A DNA stretch of 6,349 nt from Gemmatimonadota bacterium (lineage in GTDB: Bacteria; Gemmatimonadota; Gemmatimonadetes; Longimicrobiales; UBA6960), in assembly GCA_019347995.1 (NCBI GenBank), contig JAHWKH010000155.1:1-6349 (forward strand). Direction: 5' to 3'. Shown here piece after piece: positions 1 to 6,349 of this stretch. The notes below the pieces were generated by a model that saw nothing but the letters and a program-made list of their open reading frames with translations, made no database searches and had not been told where the DNA came from. A program made the position numbers and the translations under genes. Within the stretch, counting starts at the first letter, position 1, and each line of letters begins with the position of its first letter.

Positions 1-2283
1 GTGCTGCGGGCGGGCGCGGCGCGGGGCGAGCGGTCGCTGGTGCTGTGCGACAACACGGGCCAGCTCGAGCGGCTGGAGGAGTTGCTGGGCGGGCCGGAGC
101 GGGTGCCGGAGGGGGCGTCGCTGGCGATCGGGTCCGTCGCGGGCGGGTTCGTTCTGGAGGGCGACGAACCGCTGCGCGTGCTCACCGACCACGAGATCTT
201 CCGCCGAGCGCGGCGGGTGCGGCGCGGACGGCGGTTCCGGGGCGGCGGCGCGATCGAGTCGCTGAGCCAGCTCCAGCCGGGCGACTACGTGGTGCACATG
301 GACCACGGCGTCGGCCGCTACCAGGGTATGGAGCGGGTGACGGTGAGCGAGACCACGCTCGAGTCGCTGGCGATCGAGTACGCGGGCGGCGAGATCCTGC
401 GGCTGCCCGTCTACCGGCTGGACCTGATCGAGCGGTGGACCTCGGACACGGATGAGAGCGACCCGCCGCGCGTCCACCGCATCGGCGGGAAAGACTGGAG
501 CCGGACCAAACGGAAGACGCAGAAGGCGATCGAGCAGATGACCGCCGAGCTCCTCCAGCTCTACGCACAGCGCGAGGCCGCCAGCGGCTTCGCCTACTCC
601 CCCGACACGCGCTGGCAGAAGGAGATGGAGTCGAGCTTCCTCTACGAGGACACGCCCGACCAGCGCACGGCCACCGAGGACGTCAAGCGCGACATGGAGT
701 CGGATCGGCCCATGGATCGCCTCATCTGCGGCGACGTGGGCTACGGCAAGACCGAGATCGCCATCCGGGCGGCCTTCAAGGCGGTGCAGGACGGAAAGCA
801 GGTGGCGGTCCTGGCCCCCACCACCATCCTGGTCGAGCAGCACCGGCACACGTTCGAGGAGCGGCTGGCCGACTACCCGGTGCGCGTGGAGGCGCTCTCC
901 CGCTTCCGCACGGCGAAGGAGACGAAGGCCATCCTCGATCGCGTGGAGGCGGGGGAGGTCGACATCGTCATCGGCACCCACCGCCTCCTCTCCAGGGACG
1001 TGGCGTTCCACGACCTGGGGCTCATGGTGGTGGACGAGGAGCAGCGCTTCGGCGTCAAGCACAAGGAGCGCCTCAAGCAGATCAAGAGCTCCGTGGACGT
1101 GCTCACGCTCACCGCGACACCCATCCCCCGCACGCTGTACATGTCGCTCTCCCGCGTCCGCGACCTCACCCTCATCCGGACGCCGCCGCGGGACCGCATG
1201 CCGATCCTCACCCACGTGCTGCCGTGGAGCGAGGGGATCGTGTCCGAGGCGATCCACCGGGAGCTGGACCGGGGCGGGCAGGCGTTCGTGCTGCACAACC
1301 GCGTCGAGACCATCCACAGCTTCGCCGAGAAGATCGGGCGCCTGGTGCCCGAGGCGCGCACCACCGTCGCCCACGGCCAGATGGGCGCCCGGGAGCTGGA
1401 CGAGCACATGACGGCCTTCGTCGACGGCGAGGTCGACGTGCTGGTGTGCACGTCCATCATCGAGAACGGCCTGGACGTGCCCAATGCCAACACGCTCATC
1501 GTGGACCGGGCCGACCGCTTCGGCCTCTCCCAGCTCTACCAGATCCGGGGACGCGTGGGCCGCTCGGACCGGCGGGCGTACTGCTACCTCGTGGTACCGC
1601 CCAACGTCGACGAGGAGGCGGAGCGCCGCCTGCGCGTGCTGGAGCACTACACCGAGCTCGGCAGCGGCTACTCCGTGGCCCTGAAGGACCTGGAGCTGCG
1701 GGGCGCGGGCAACCTGCTGGGCGCCGACCAGTCCGGCTTCGCCCACGCGGTCGGCCTCGACACCTACCTCCGGCTGCTCGAGAAGACGGTGGAGAAGCTG
1801 CGCGAGGGGGCCGACGCCGAGGACCGCCCCGACCCGGAGATCTCCCTGGCCGGATCGGCGTACCTGCCCGAGGGTTATATTTCGGACCCGGGCCAGAAGC
1901 TCCATCTTTATCGCCGCCTCTCCCGGGTGCGGCACCACGCCGAGGTGTCAGGCCTCAGGGACGAGCTGACCGATCGCTTCGGTCCGCCGCCCCCGGAGGT
2001 CGAGCGGCTCCTGGACCAGGGCACGCTGCGGCTGCTGGGCAGGAGCGTGGGCATCGAGCGAGTGATGGTGCGGGCGAAGACGGCCCGGATCAGCTTCGCG
2101 ACCGGCGTCGTGCCCAGGCTCCACCTCCTCGAGCGGCCCCTGCGGGACCGGCAGGTCGAGGTGGCGGTGCGCAGGATGAACCCTCTCTCGCTGGAGCTGA
2201 AGGCTCTGGGGCCGGAGCCCCTCACCGGGACGCTCATCCGCGCCCTGGAGCTGCTCGTGGAGAGGCAGGCGGAGGCGGCCTGA
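1..2283 (+). CDS. mfd: Transcription-repair coupling factor Mfd, 5'-truncated by window edge
   Basis: Mfd is the cytoplasmic ATP-driven DNA translocase that removes stalled RNA polymerase from damaged DNA and recruits UvrA for nucleotide excision repair. The 760 visible residues begin inside the pre-RID region. The RNA-polymerase-interacting (CarD-like) domain lies at about 87-150 ([17 protein letters not shown] from residue 94). Helicase motifs follow: Walker A GDVGYGKT at 244-251, Walker B DEEQRFG at 345-351, TATP at 371-374, and motif [13 protein letters not shown] at 511-521. The TRG translocation motif is at about 550-580 ([12 protein letters not shown]) and the C-terminal TRCF/D7 domain runs from about 610. 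Walker lysine 250 corresponds to E. coli K634, so roughly 385 N-terminal residues (the UvrB-like, UvrA-binding part) lie off the left edge. The GTG at base 1 is therefore an internal valine codon. All visible helicase motifs are intact, and nothing suggests a pseudogene. Confidence 0.98.
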   Translation: MLRAGAARGERSLVLCDNTGQLERLEELLGGPERVPEGASLAIGSVAGGFVLEGDEPLRVLTDHEIFRRARRVRRGRRFRGGGAIESLSQLQPGDYVVHMDHGVGRYQGMERVTVSETTLESLAIEYAGGEILRLPVYRLDLIERWTSDTDESDPPRVHRIGGKDWSRTKRKTQKAIEQMTAELLQLYAQREAASGFAYSPDTRWQKEMESSFLYEDTPDQRTATEDVKRDMESDRPMDRLICGDVGYGKTEIAIRAAFKAVQDGKQVAVLAPTTILVEQHRHTFEERLADYPVRVEALSRFRTAKETKAILDRVEAGEVDIVIGTHRLLSRDVAFHDLGLMVVDEEQRFGVKHKERLKQIKSSVDVLTLTATPIPRTLYMSLSRVRDLTLIRTPPRDRMPILTHVLPWSEGIVSEAIHRELDRGGQAFVLHNRVETIHSFAEKIGRLVPEARTTVAHGQMGARELDEHMTAFVDGEVDVLVCTSIIENGLDVPNANTLIVDRADRFGLSQLYQIRGRVGRSDRRAYCYLVVPPNVDEEAERRLRVLEHYTELGSGYSVALKDLELRGAGNLLGADQSGFAHAVGLDTYLRLLEKTVEKLREGADAEDRPDPEISLAGSAYLPEGYISDPGQKLHLYRRLSRVRHHAEVSGLRDELTDRFGPPPPEVERLLDQGTLRLLGRSVGIERVMVRAKTARISFATGVVPRLHLLERPLRDRQVEVAVRRMNPLSLELKALGPEPLTGTLIRALELLVERQAEAA

Positions 2284-2319
2284 GGGCCGCCGCCGGACAG
2301 ACGGCACGCGCGCTCCGGC

Positions 2320-2340
2320 GCTCCGGCGGATGCCCGGAGC
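2320..2340 (+). other. Short inverted repeat downstream of mfd
   Basis: GCTCCGG (2320-2326) and CCGGAGC (2334-2340) form a perfect 7-bp stem with a 7-nt loop, 36 nt after the mfd stop. A second copy of the left arm sits just upstream because CGCTCCGG is tandemly repeated at 2311-2326, so either copy could pair with the right arm. No T-run follows, so it is not a canonical intrinsic terminator. It may be chance in such G+C-rich DNA, or a weak mRNA-end or processing structure. Confidence 0.25.
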
Positions 2341-2381
2341 CGATACCGCAGCGCTTTCGTTCGACATGACCCCGCACCACC

Positions 2382-2385
2382 GGAG
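2382..2385 (+). promoter_or_regulatory. Shine-Dalgarno site of the parvulin lipoprotein gene
   Basis: GGAG lies 7 nt before the ATG at 2393. It decides the start: the in-frame upstream ATGs at 2330 and 2366 have no comparable site and would put an Arg/His-rich extension before the signal peptide. Confidence 0.7.
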
Positions 2386-2392
2386 ACGCTCG

Positions 2393-3889
2393 ATGCGACG
2401 CTTCGCCTGGGCCCTGCTGCCCGCGATGATCCTGCCCCTGGCCGCCTGCGACGATGGCGGTACCAGCGGTCTCGTGGTGGCACGGGCCGCCGACCACCAG
2501 CTCACGGTGGGCCAGACGGTGCGCCTGATCGCGCCGGAGAACAACCTGCCGGCGCAGCGCCAGGTGGTGGAGGCGGTGGCCGATCTGTGGATCGACTACA
2601 CGCTGCTGGCCGAGGCCGTCTCCGGCGACACGACCCTCGCGAACGTCGACTTCTCGCCGCTGGTCCGCCAGCAGGCCGAGGGTCGCATGATCGTGGCGCT
2701 GCGCGATTCCCTCGTGCAGGTCGACACGACCATCAGCGAGGAGGAGCTGCGCCGGCGATTCGCGCAGGAAGCGCCCGGCGCCAGCGTGCGCGCGCGCCAC
2801 ATCCTGCTCGCGTGGCCGGACCAGGCCACCGACGCCCAGCGCGACACCGTGCGGGCCGCCGCGGAGGCGCTCCTGGAGCGCGCGCGGGCGGGGGAGGACT
2901 TCGCCGAGCTGGCCGGGGAGCACAGCCAGGATCCCGGCAGCGCCTCCCAGGGCGGCGACCTCGGCTTCTTCGGCCGTGGCGACATGGTGCGCCCCTTCGA
3001 GGACGCCGCCTTCGCCCTGGAGCCCGGCGAGATCAGCGACGTGGTGGAGACGCCCTACGGACTCCACATCATCAAGGTCGAGGAGAAGGAGGTCCCCGAC
3101 ATGGAGGAGGCCGGACCCCAGTTCCGGCAGATGATGATCCAGCAGCGGCAGTTCCAGGCCGAATCCACGTACGTGGCGGGGATCGAGGAAGGCGCCGATC
3201 CGACGGTGGTCGACGACGCCGTCCAGGTCGTGCGCCAGCTGGCCCGGGAGCCCACCACCCGCCTGAGCGGACGCGCCCAGGATCGTCGCCTGGTGCGCTA
3301 CCAGGGCGGCGCCCTCACGGCCGGTGAGGTACAGGAGTTCATGCAGTCGCGCCCGCCCCAGTACCGCGGGCAGGTCGTGAACGCCACCGACGACCAGCTC
3401 GAGGAGGGCATCCTCATGGCGCTGGCCCAGCGCGAGCTGCTGATCGCCGAGGCCGAGAGGGCAGGCCTGGGCCTCACGAGCGAGGAGCAGGACTCGGTGA
3501 TCGCCGAGGCCCGGCGCGCCTTCCGGGACGCGGCGCGCCAGCTCGGCCTGCTGGACATCCAGCCGGAGCCGGGGCAGGCGAGAGGCGAGGCCGTCGAGGC
3601 CCGGGTGGAGTCCCTGCTCCAGGCCATCCTGCAGGGTCAGCAGGACGTGATCCCGCTGGGGGCCGTCTCCTTCACGCTGCGCCGCCAGTACGAGGCGCGC
3701 ACGTACCCGTCCGCCATCGATCGGGCCGTCGAGCAGCTCGAGGAGGTCCGGGGGCCCGACGCCGGCGCGGCGCCCCAGGGCATGCCGCCCCAGGGAGCTC
3801 CCCCCCAGGGCACGCCGCCCGGAGACGCTCCTCCGGAGGGAGCCCAGCCGCCGGCCGGACCCCAGCCGCCTCCCGGAGGCGGAGCCTAG
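2393..3889 (+). CDS. Parvulin-type peptidyl-prolyl isomerase lipoprotein (PpiC/SurA/PrsA-like)
   Basis: This 498-aa protein is a probable lipid-anchored periplasmic foldase that catalyses cis-trans isomerisation of prolyl bonds in exported proteins. A signal peptide (MRRF, then a hydrophobic stretch) ends in lipobox LAAC with Cys19; Asp20-Asp21 follow. A helical segment (about 28-125) precedes one parvulin domain at about 132-231. That domain keeps the family signature: RHIL with His136, GGDLGFF with Asp189, MVRPF with Met198 and Phe202, and GLHIIKV with His225, so it is probably active. After it come a helical stretch and a second SurA-N-like segment (about 300-385), which resembles the N-terminal one. 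Residues 461-498 are a Pro/Gln/Gly-rich tail. The next gene encodes another parvulin-family chaperone, supporting a role in envelope protein folding. The family is clear, but orthology to PrsA, PpiD or PpiC cannot be fixed, so no symbol is given. The ATG at 2393 was chosen for its Shine-Dalgarno and for a clean signal peptide. Confidence 0.93.
   Translation: MRRFAWALLPAMILPLAACDDGGTSGLVVARAADHQLTVGQTVRLIAPENNLPAQRQVVEAVADLWIDYTLLAEAVSGDTTLANVDFSPLVRQQAEGRMIVALRDSLVQVDTTISEEELRRRFAQEAPGASVRARHILLAWPDQATDAQRDTVRAAAEALLERARAGEDFAELAGEHSQDPGSASQGGDLGFFGRGDMVRPFEDAAFALEPGEISDVVETPYGLHIIKVEEKEVPDMEEAGPQFRQMMIQQRQFQAESTYVAGIEEGADPTVVDDAVQVVRQLAREPTTRLSGRAQDRRLVRYQGGALTAGEVQEFMQSRPPQYRGQVVNATDDQLEEGILMALAQRELLIAEAERAGLGLTSEEQDSVIAEARRAFRDAARQLGLLDIQPEPGQARGEAVEARVESLLQAILQGQQDVIPLGAVSFTLRRQYEARTYPSAIDRAVEQLEEVRGPDAGAAPQGMPPQGAPPQGTPPGDAPPEGAQPPAGPQPPPGGGA
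3770..3844 (+). repeat. Degenerate 15-nt tandem repeat coding a PPQGx-type tail
   Basis: Five in-frame 15-nt units encode [20 protein letters not shown] and PPEGA near the C-terminus of the parvulin lipoprotein. A less regular Pro/Gly stretch continues to the stop at 3887-3889. The first three units share a CCCCAGGG core, and the last two have drifted. The tail is predicted to be disordered and probably arose by slippage of a short coding repeat. Confidence 0.8.
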
Positions 3890-3935
3890 CAGCAGGCCCG
3901 GACCGGAACCCGCCGTGCCCGCACCGGTATCACTG

Positions 3936-3966
3936 GAGGGGTCGGCCCTCGCGGGGCTGGCCCCTC
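3936..3966 (+). other. 13-bp hairpin in the gap before the surA-like gene
   Basis: GAGGGGTCGGCCC (3936-3948) pairs with GGGCTGGCCCCTC (3954-3966) over 13 consecutive positions, two of them G-U in RNA, around a 5-nt loop (TCGCG). It lies 46 nt after the stop of the lipoprotein gene and 71 nt before the ATG at 4038. No T-run follows, so it is not a classical intrinsic terminator. It could be an RNA processing or stability element or an attenuator-like structure. G+C-rich DNA produces hairpins by chance, so function is unproven. Confidence 0.35.
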
Positions 3967-4037
3967 GTCGTACGGGCGGCCTCGGCGCATCGAGCGTCGG
4001 CCCGACCCGCCTCCTCCCCAGTGAACCCCCGGGGACC

Positions 4038-5372
4038 ATGATCCGCAGGACGCTCTTCGCCGGCCTCGTCGCCGCAGCCGCCGCCACCCCCGCGCACGCC
4101 CAGGACCTGAGGGTCCCGGGCGGAGCCACGGACGACCTCGTGGAGCGGGTGGTCGCGATCGTGGGTGACTCCGTCGTCACCCTCACCCAGCTGCAGGAGT
4201 ACATGCTCCTCCTTCGGGCGCAGGGACAGACGCCGCCCGACGATCCGCCGGGACGCCAGGCGTTTCAGGCCGAGGCGCTCGACGCCCTGGTCAACCAGCA
4301 GCTCATCCTCCAGGCGGCCGCCCGCGACTCCACGCTCGTTCCCGACGAGGACGAGATCGAGAGCCGCGTCACGGCGGGGCTGGAGCAGACCATCGAGGGC
4401 ATGGGCGGCGAGCAGACCTTCCAGCAGGCGCTGGCCGCCCAGGGGCTGACGCGGGCGGCGTACCGCGACCAGCTGAAGCAGCGGCTGCGCCGCGAGCAGA
4501 TCCAGCGCCTCTTCATGGCCAGCCGCCTGCGTCAGTCCACGCCGGTATCGGTCACGGAGGCGGAGCTCCGCTCCGTCTTCGATTCCGTGAAGGCGTCGCT
4601 GGGCCAGCGGCCGGAGCTGATCACGGTCCGGCAAGCGGTGGTCCGCTCGACCGCGTCCGATTCGGCATGGGCCGAGGCCCGGCGGGAGGCGGACAGCCTC
4701 CTGGCGCGGGTCCGGGCCGGCGAGGAATTCGCGGCCGTGGCCACGGAGGCCACGGACGATCCGAGCGGGACGGCCTCCGGGGGCGACCTGGGCTGGTTCC
4801 GCCGCGGTCGCATGGTGCCGGCATTCGAGCGCATGGCGTTCGCGCTCCGTGACGACCAGGTGAGCGAGCCGGTCCGCACGGAGTTCGGCTGGCACGTCAT
4901 CAAGGTGGAGCGGTCGCGTCCGGGCGAGGTGAAGGCGCGCCACATCCTGGTCCGTCCGGAGATGGACGCGGGCGGCTCGGAGCAGGCGCGCATGCTGGCC
5001 GACTCGCTGGCCGCCCGCGTGCGGGGCGGCGAGCGGCTCTCTACGCTCCTGCGCGAGTTCGAGGGCCAGCTGAACGATCAGGTCCCCGATTCCCTCACCA
5101 TCCCCCGGAACCAGCTCGACGAGGCGGTGCCGAACGCGTGGCGCCAGCCCCTGCGCACCGCCTCCCAGGGCGACATCCTCGGACCGTTCCCCTTCCAGGC
5201 CGGCGAGGACACGCACTACGTCGTGGCCGAGGTGACGGAGGTGCGTGCCGCCGGCGAGTACGCCTTCGAGGACCTGCGGGGACAGCTCGAGAGGCAGCTG
5301 CGGGAGCAGAAGCAGATCGAGCGGGTCCTCCAGCGCCTGCGCGACCGCATCTACGTGGACGTGCGTCTGTGA
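4038..5372 (+). CDS. surA: SurA-like periplasmic chaperone with two parvulin domains
   Basis: This 444-aa protein (E. coli SurA has 428) is a probable periplasmic chaperone for outer-membrane proteins. A Sec signal peptide (MIRRTLF, an Ala-rich core, then AHA before Gln22) predicts cleavage after Ala21. The SurA N-terminal chaperone domain spans about 33-190, opening with ERVVAIVGDSVVTLTQ. Parvulin domain 1 (about 195-293) has GGDLGWF with Asp250, MVPAF with Met259 and Phe263, and GWHVIKV with His286, but its first catalytic His is replaced by Gln199. Parvulin-like domain 2 (from about 298) keeps RHILV with His302 but lacks the GGDLGWF and M-x-x-x-F signatures. The C-terminal helix (about 408-444) matches the SurA pattern, in which it packs against the N-domain. 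Isomerase activity is doubtful; the chaperone role is likely. ATG 4038 was chosen for its signal peptide, although only GGGGA 2 nt upstream resembles a ribosome site. A GTG at 3915 would add 41 residues before the signal peptide and is unlikely. Confidence 0.9.
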   Translation: MIRRTLFAGLVAAAAATPAHAQDLRVPGGATDDLVERVVAIVGDSVVTLTQLQEYMLLLRAQGQTPPDDPPGRQAFQAEALDALVNQQLILQAAARDSTLVPDEDEIESRVTAGLEQTIEGMGGEQTFQQALAAQGLTRAAYRDQLKQRLRREQIQRLFMASRLRQSTPVSVTEAELRSVFDSVKASLGQRPELITVRQAVVRSTASDSAWAEARREADSLLARVRAGEEFAAVATEATDDPSGTASGGDLGWFRRGRMVPAFERMAFALRDDQVSEPVRTEFGWHVIKVERSRPGEVKARHILVRPEMDAGGSEQARMLADSLAARVRGGERLSTLLREFEGQLNDQVPDSLTIPRNQLDEAVPNAWRQPLRTASQGDILGPFPFQAGEDTHYVVAEVTEVRAAGEYAFEDLRGQLERQLREQKQIERVLQRLRDRIYVDVRL

Positions 5373-5391
5373 CGCGGCTCACCCACGCCCG

Positions 5392-6345
5392 GTGAACGGG
5401 GGCCGCGGCGACCGCCTCGCCGTCACCCTGGGCGATCCCCGGGGCATCGGTCCGGAGGTGGCCGCCGCGGGCCTCCGGAGTCTGCGGGCCGAACGCCCCG
5501 ACGCCCACATCGTCCTGGTGGGTCCCGACGGCGCCGATCCCGGGCTGTGCGACTACGTCTCCGTGGGTCCGTTCGACGGCAGCGAGTCGTCGGCGGGGCG
5601 CACCTCCGCGGAGGCCGTCCGGCGGGCCGTGGGGCTGGCTCTCGACGGGCGGGTGGGCGCCGTCGTGACGGCCCCCATCGCCAAGCCGGCGTGGCACGCA
5701 GTGGGCCTGACCGCTCCGGGGCACACCGAATTCCTGCAGGAGCTGGCGGGGGCGGCCTCCGTGGGCATGATGATGCACGCGGAGCGGACCCGCCTGGGCG
5801 CGCCCCTGCGGGTCCTGCTGGCGACGACGCACCTGGCCCTGCGGGACGTTCCCCTGCGGCTGAGCGCCGATCTGCTCGTGGAGCAGACCCGGCTCCTGGA
5901 CCGGGCGCTCAGGGACGACTGGGGCTTTTCCGCGCCCCGCCTGGGGCTGTGCGCCTTCAACCCCCACGCCTCGGACGGAGGCCTCTTCGGCGACGAGGAG
6001 GAGCGCGTCTACGCACCCGCCCTGGCCCGACTGCGGGACGCCGGCGTGGCCGCCGAAGGGCCCCTGTCCGCCGACACCGTGTTCGCCCGCGCCCTCGAGG
6101 GCGGCCTGGACGCCGTGGTGGCGCCCTACCACGACGTCGGGATGGCGGCGTTCAAGACCGTCGCCTTCGGCGCCGGCGTGAACGTGACGCTGGGGCTGCC
6201 CTTCGTGCGCACGTCCCCCGACCACGGGACCGCCTTCGATCTGGCGGGAACCGGCCGGGCCGATCCCTCCTCCATGCTCGAGGCGCTGCGCCTGGCGCTG
6301 CGCCTGGCCGGATCGCGCTTTGACACCCCCCCTCCCCGGAAATAG
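5392..6345 (+). CDS. pdxA: 4-hydroxythreonine-4-phosphate dehydrogenase PdxA
   Basis: PdxA oxidises 4-phosphohydroxy-L-threonine with NAD+; the product loses CO2 to give 3-amino-2-oxopropyl phosphate, which PdxJ uses to make pyridoxine 5'-phosphate. It is a cytosolic, metal-dependent homodimer. The 317-aa protein opens with LGDPRGIGPE (13-22). Metal ligands His147 (TTHLALRD), His192 (NPHASDGG) and His247 (YHD) keep exactly the 45- and 55-residue spacing of E. coli His166/211/266. Substrate-site residues also match: His111-Thr112 (GHTEF), Asp228 (SADT), Lys255, Asn264 and Arg273. The enzyme should be active. Between the N-terminal motif and GHTEF it is 27 residues shorter than E. coli PdxA. 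GTG 5392 is the only plausible start: it lies 19 nt after the upstream stop and has no clear Shine-Dalgarno, so translation may be coupled to surA. surA-pdxA adjacency is also found in E. coli. Confidence 0.97.
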   Translation: MNGGRGDRLAVTLGDPRGIGPEVAAAGLRSLRAERPDAHIVLVGPDGADPGLCDYVSVGPFDGSESSAGRTSAEAVRRAVGLALDGRVGAVVTAPIAKPAWHAVGLTAPGHTEFLQELAGAASVGMMMHAERTRLGAPLRVLLATTHLALRDVPLRLSADLLVEQTRLLDRALRDDWGFSAPRLGLCAFNPHASDGGLFGDEEERVYAPALARLRDAGVAAEGPLSADTVFARALEGGLDAVVAPYHDVGMAAFKTVAFGAGVNVTLGLPFVRTSPDHGTAFDLAGTGRADPSSMLEALRLALRLAGSRFDTPPPRK

Positions 6346-6348
6346 CTT
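6320..6348 (+). promoter_or_regulatory. Putative sigma-70-type promoter for the gene beyond the right edge
   Basis: A perfect -35 hexamer TTGACA (6320-6325) is followed by a 17-nt C-rich spacer and TAGCTT (6343-6348), which matches the TATAAT consensus at the three most conserved positions (T1, A2, T6). The -10 box starts with the TAG stop codon of pdxA. By eye it is the only TTGACA on the + strand of the window. The start site and driven gene would lie just outside. Confidence 0.55.
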
Positions 6349-6349
6349 C

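Noticed and set aside
1..3. GTG at base 1 as the true start of mfd
   Set aside because: Homology is already in the middle of the protein (Walker lysine at residue 250 against 634 in E. coli), so the frame simply continues from outside the window.
1876..1882. Antisense promoter in mfd (TATAAC on the - strand)
   Set aside because: The hexamer 17 nt upstream on that strand (GAGCTT) is not -35-like, and no gene lies in that direction.
2311..2326. Tandem CGCTCCGG repeat as a CRISPR or regulatory array
   Set aside because: There are only two 8-nt copies with no spacers; this is a simple duplication in G+C-rich sequence.
1224..2369. 381-codon + strand frame overlapping mfd
   Set aside because: It is an Arg/Gly/Ala/Pro-rich out-of-frame reading of mfd. 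The mfd frame carries the helicase, TRG and TRCF motifs throughout.
2330..2392. Upstream ATG starts (2330, 2366) for the lipoprotein gene
   Set aside because: They add an Arg/His-rich extension before the signal peptide, while ATG 2393 has a GGAG at good spacing and starts directly with a typical lipoprotein signal.
3915..4037. GTG 3915 as the start of the surA-like gene
   Set aside because: It would place 41 low-similarity residues before a complete Sec signal peptide, and the region contains the strong hairpin, more consistent with untranslated leader.
2234..4204. 656-codon open frame on the - strand across the lipoprotein gene
   Set aside because: Its translation is a His/Leu/Arg/Gly-rich mix with no recognisable domain, lying opposite a well-supported parvulin gene. 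Long antisense frames are expected when stop codons are rare at this G+C content.
3930..5216. 428-codon open frame on the - strand opposite the surA-like gene
   Set aside because: Same pattern of a compositional shadow: Arg/Leu/Gly/His-rich, no motifs, and directly opposite a gene with a signal peptide and domain signatures.
5095..6225. 376-codon open frame on the - strand opposite pdxA
   Set aside because: No motif or domain, Arg/Gly/Pro-rich with a low-complexity end, and opposite a PdxA whose active-site residues are all present.
1..6349. A defence system, mobile element or other novel accessory system
   Set aside because: All four genes are recognisable housekeeping families on one strand, with uniform composition and no transposase, integrase, terminal repeats, tRNA or attachment-site duplication.

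Overview
The window is a very G+C-rich stretch, with G or C at almost every third codon position. It carries four protein genes, all on the + strand and closely packed: the 3' two thirds of mfd (transcription-repair coupling factor), a parvulin-type peptidyl-prolyl isomerase lipoprotein, a SurA-like periplasmic chaperone, and a complete pdxA (vitamin B6 synthesis). The lipobox protein and the exported SurA homologue point to a diderm bacterium. Base composition, gene content and the promoter style at the right edge make me favour a Gemmatimonadota-like organism, but this is inference and not proven by any single marker here.

Layout: mfd enters from the left edge without its start and ends at 2283. 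A 109-nt gap (2284-2392) holds a short inverted repeat and a good Shine-Dalgarno for the lipoprotein gene (2393-3889). That gene ends in a Pro/Gln/Gly-rich tail coded by a degenerate 15-nt repeat. A 148-nt gap (3890-4037) holds a 13-bp hairpin and leads to the surA-like gene (4038-5372). pdxA (5392-6345) starts 19 nt after the surA stop on a GTG. The last 30 bases contain a strong-looking promoter, TTGACA-N17-TAGCTT, whose -10 box includes the pdxA stop codon; it should drive a gene just outside the window.

How the genes fit together: the two parvulin-family proteins probably act in sequence or in parallel on outer-membrane and periplasmic proteins, one membrane-anchored and one soluble. pdxA next to surA repeats the arrangement known from the E. 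coli lptD-surA-pdxA-rsmA-apaGH cluster. mfd has no evident functional link to the rest and may simply be upstream in the same transcript. No tRNA, rRNA, CRISPR array, insertion sequence or phage gene was seen. This is essentially a housekeeping region; the notable points are the degenerate parvulin domains in the SurA homologue, the repeat-coded tail and probable duplicated architecture of the lipoprotein, the compact PdxA, and the cis elements between genes.
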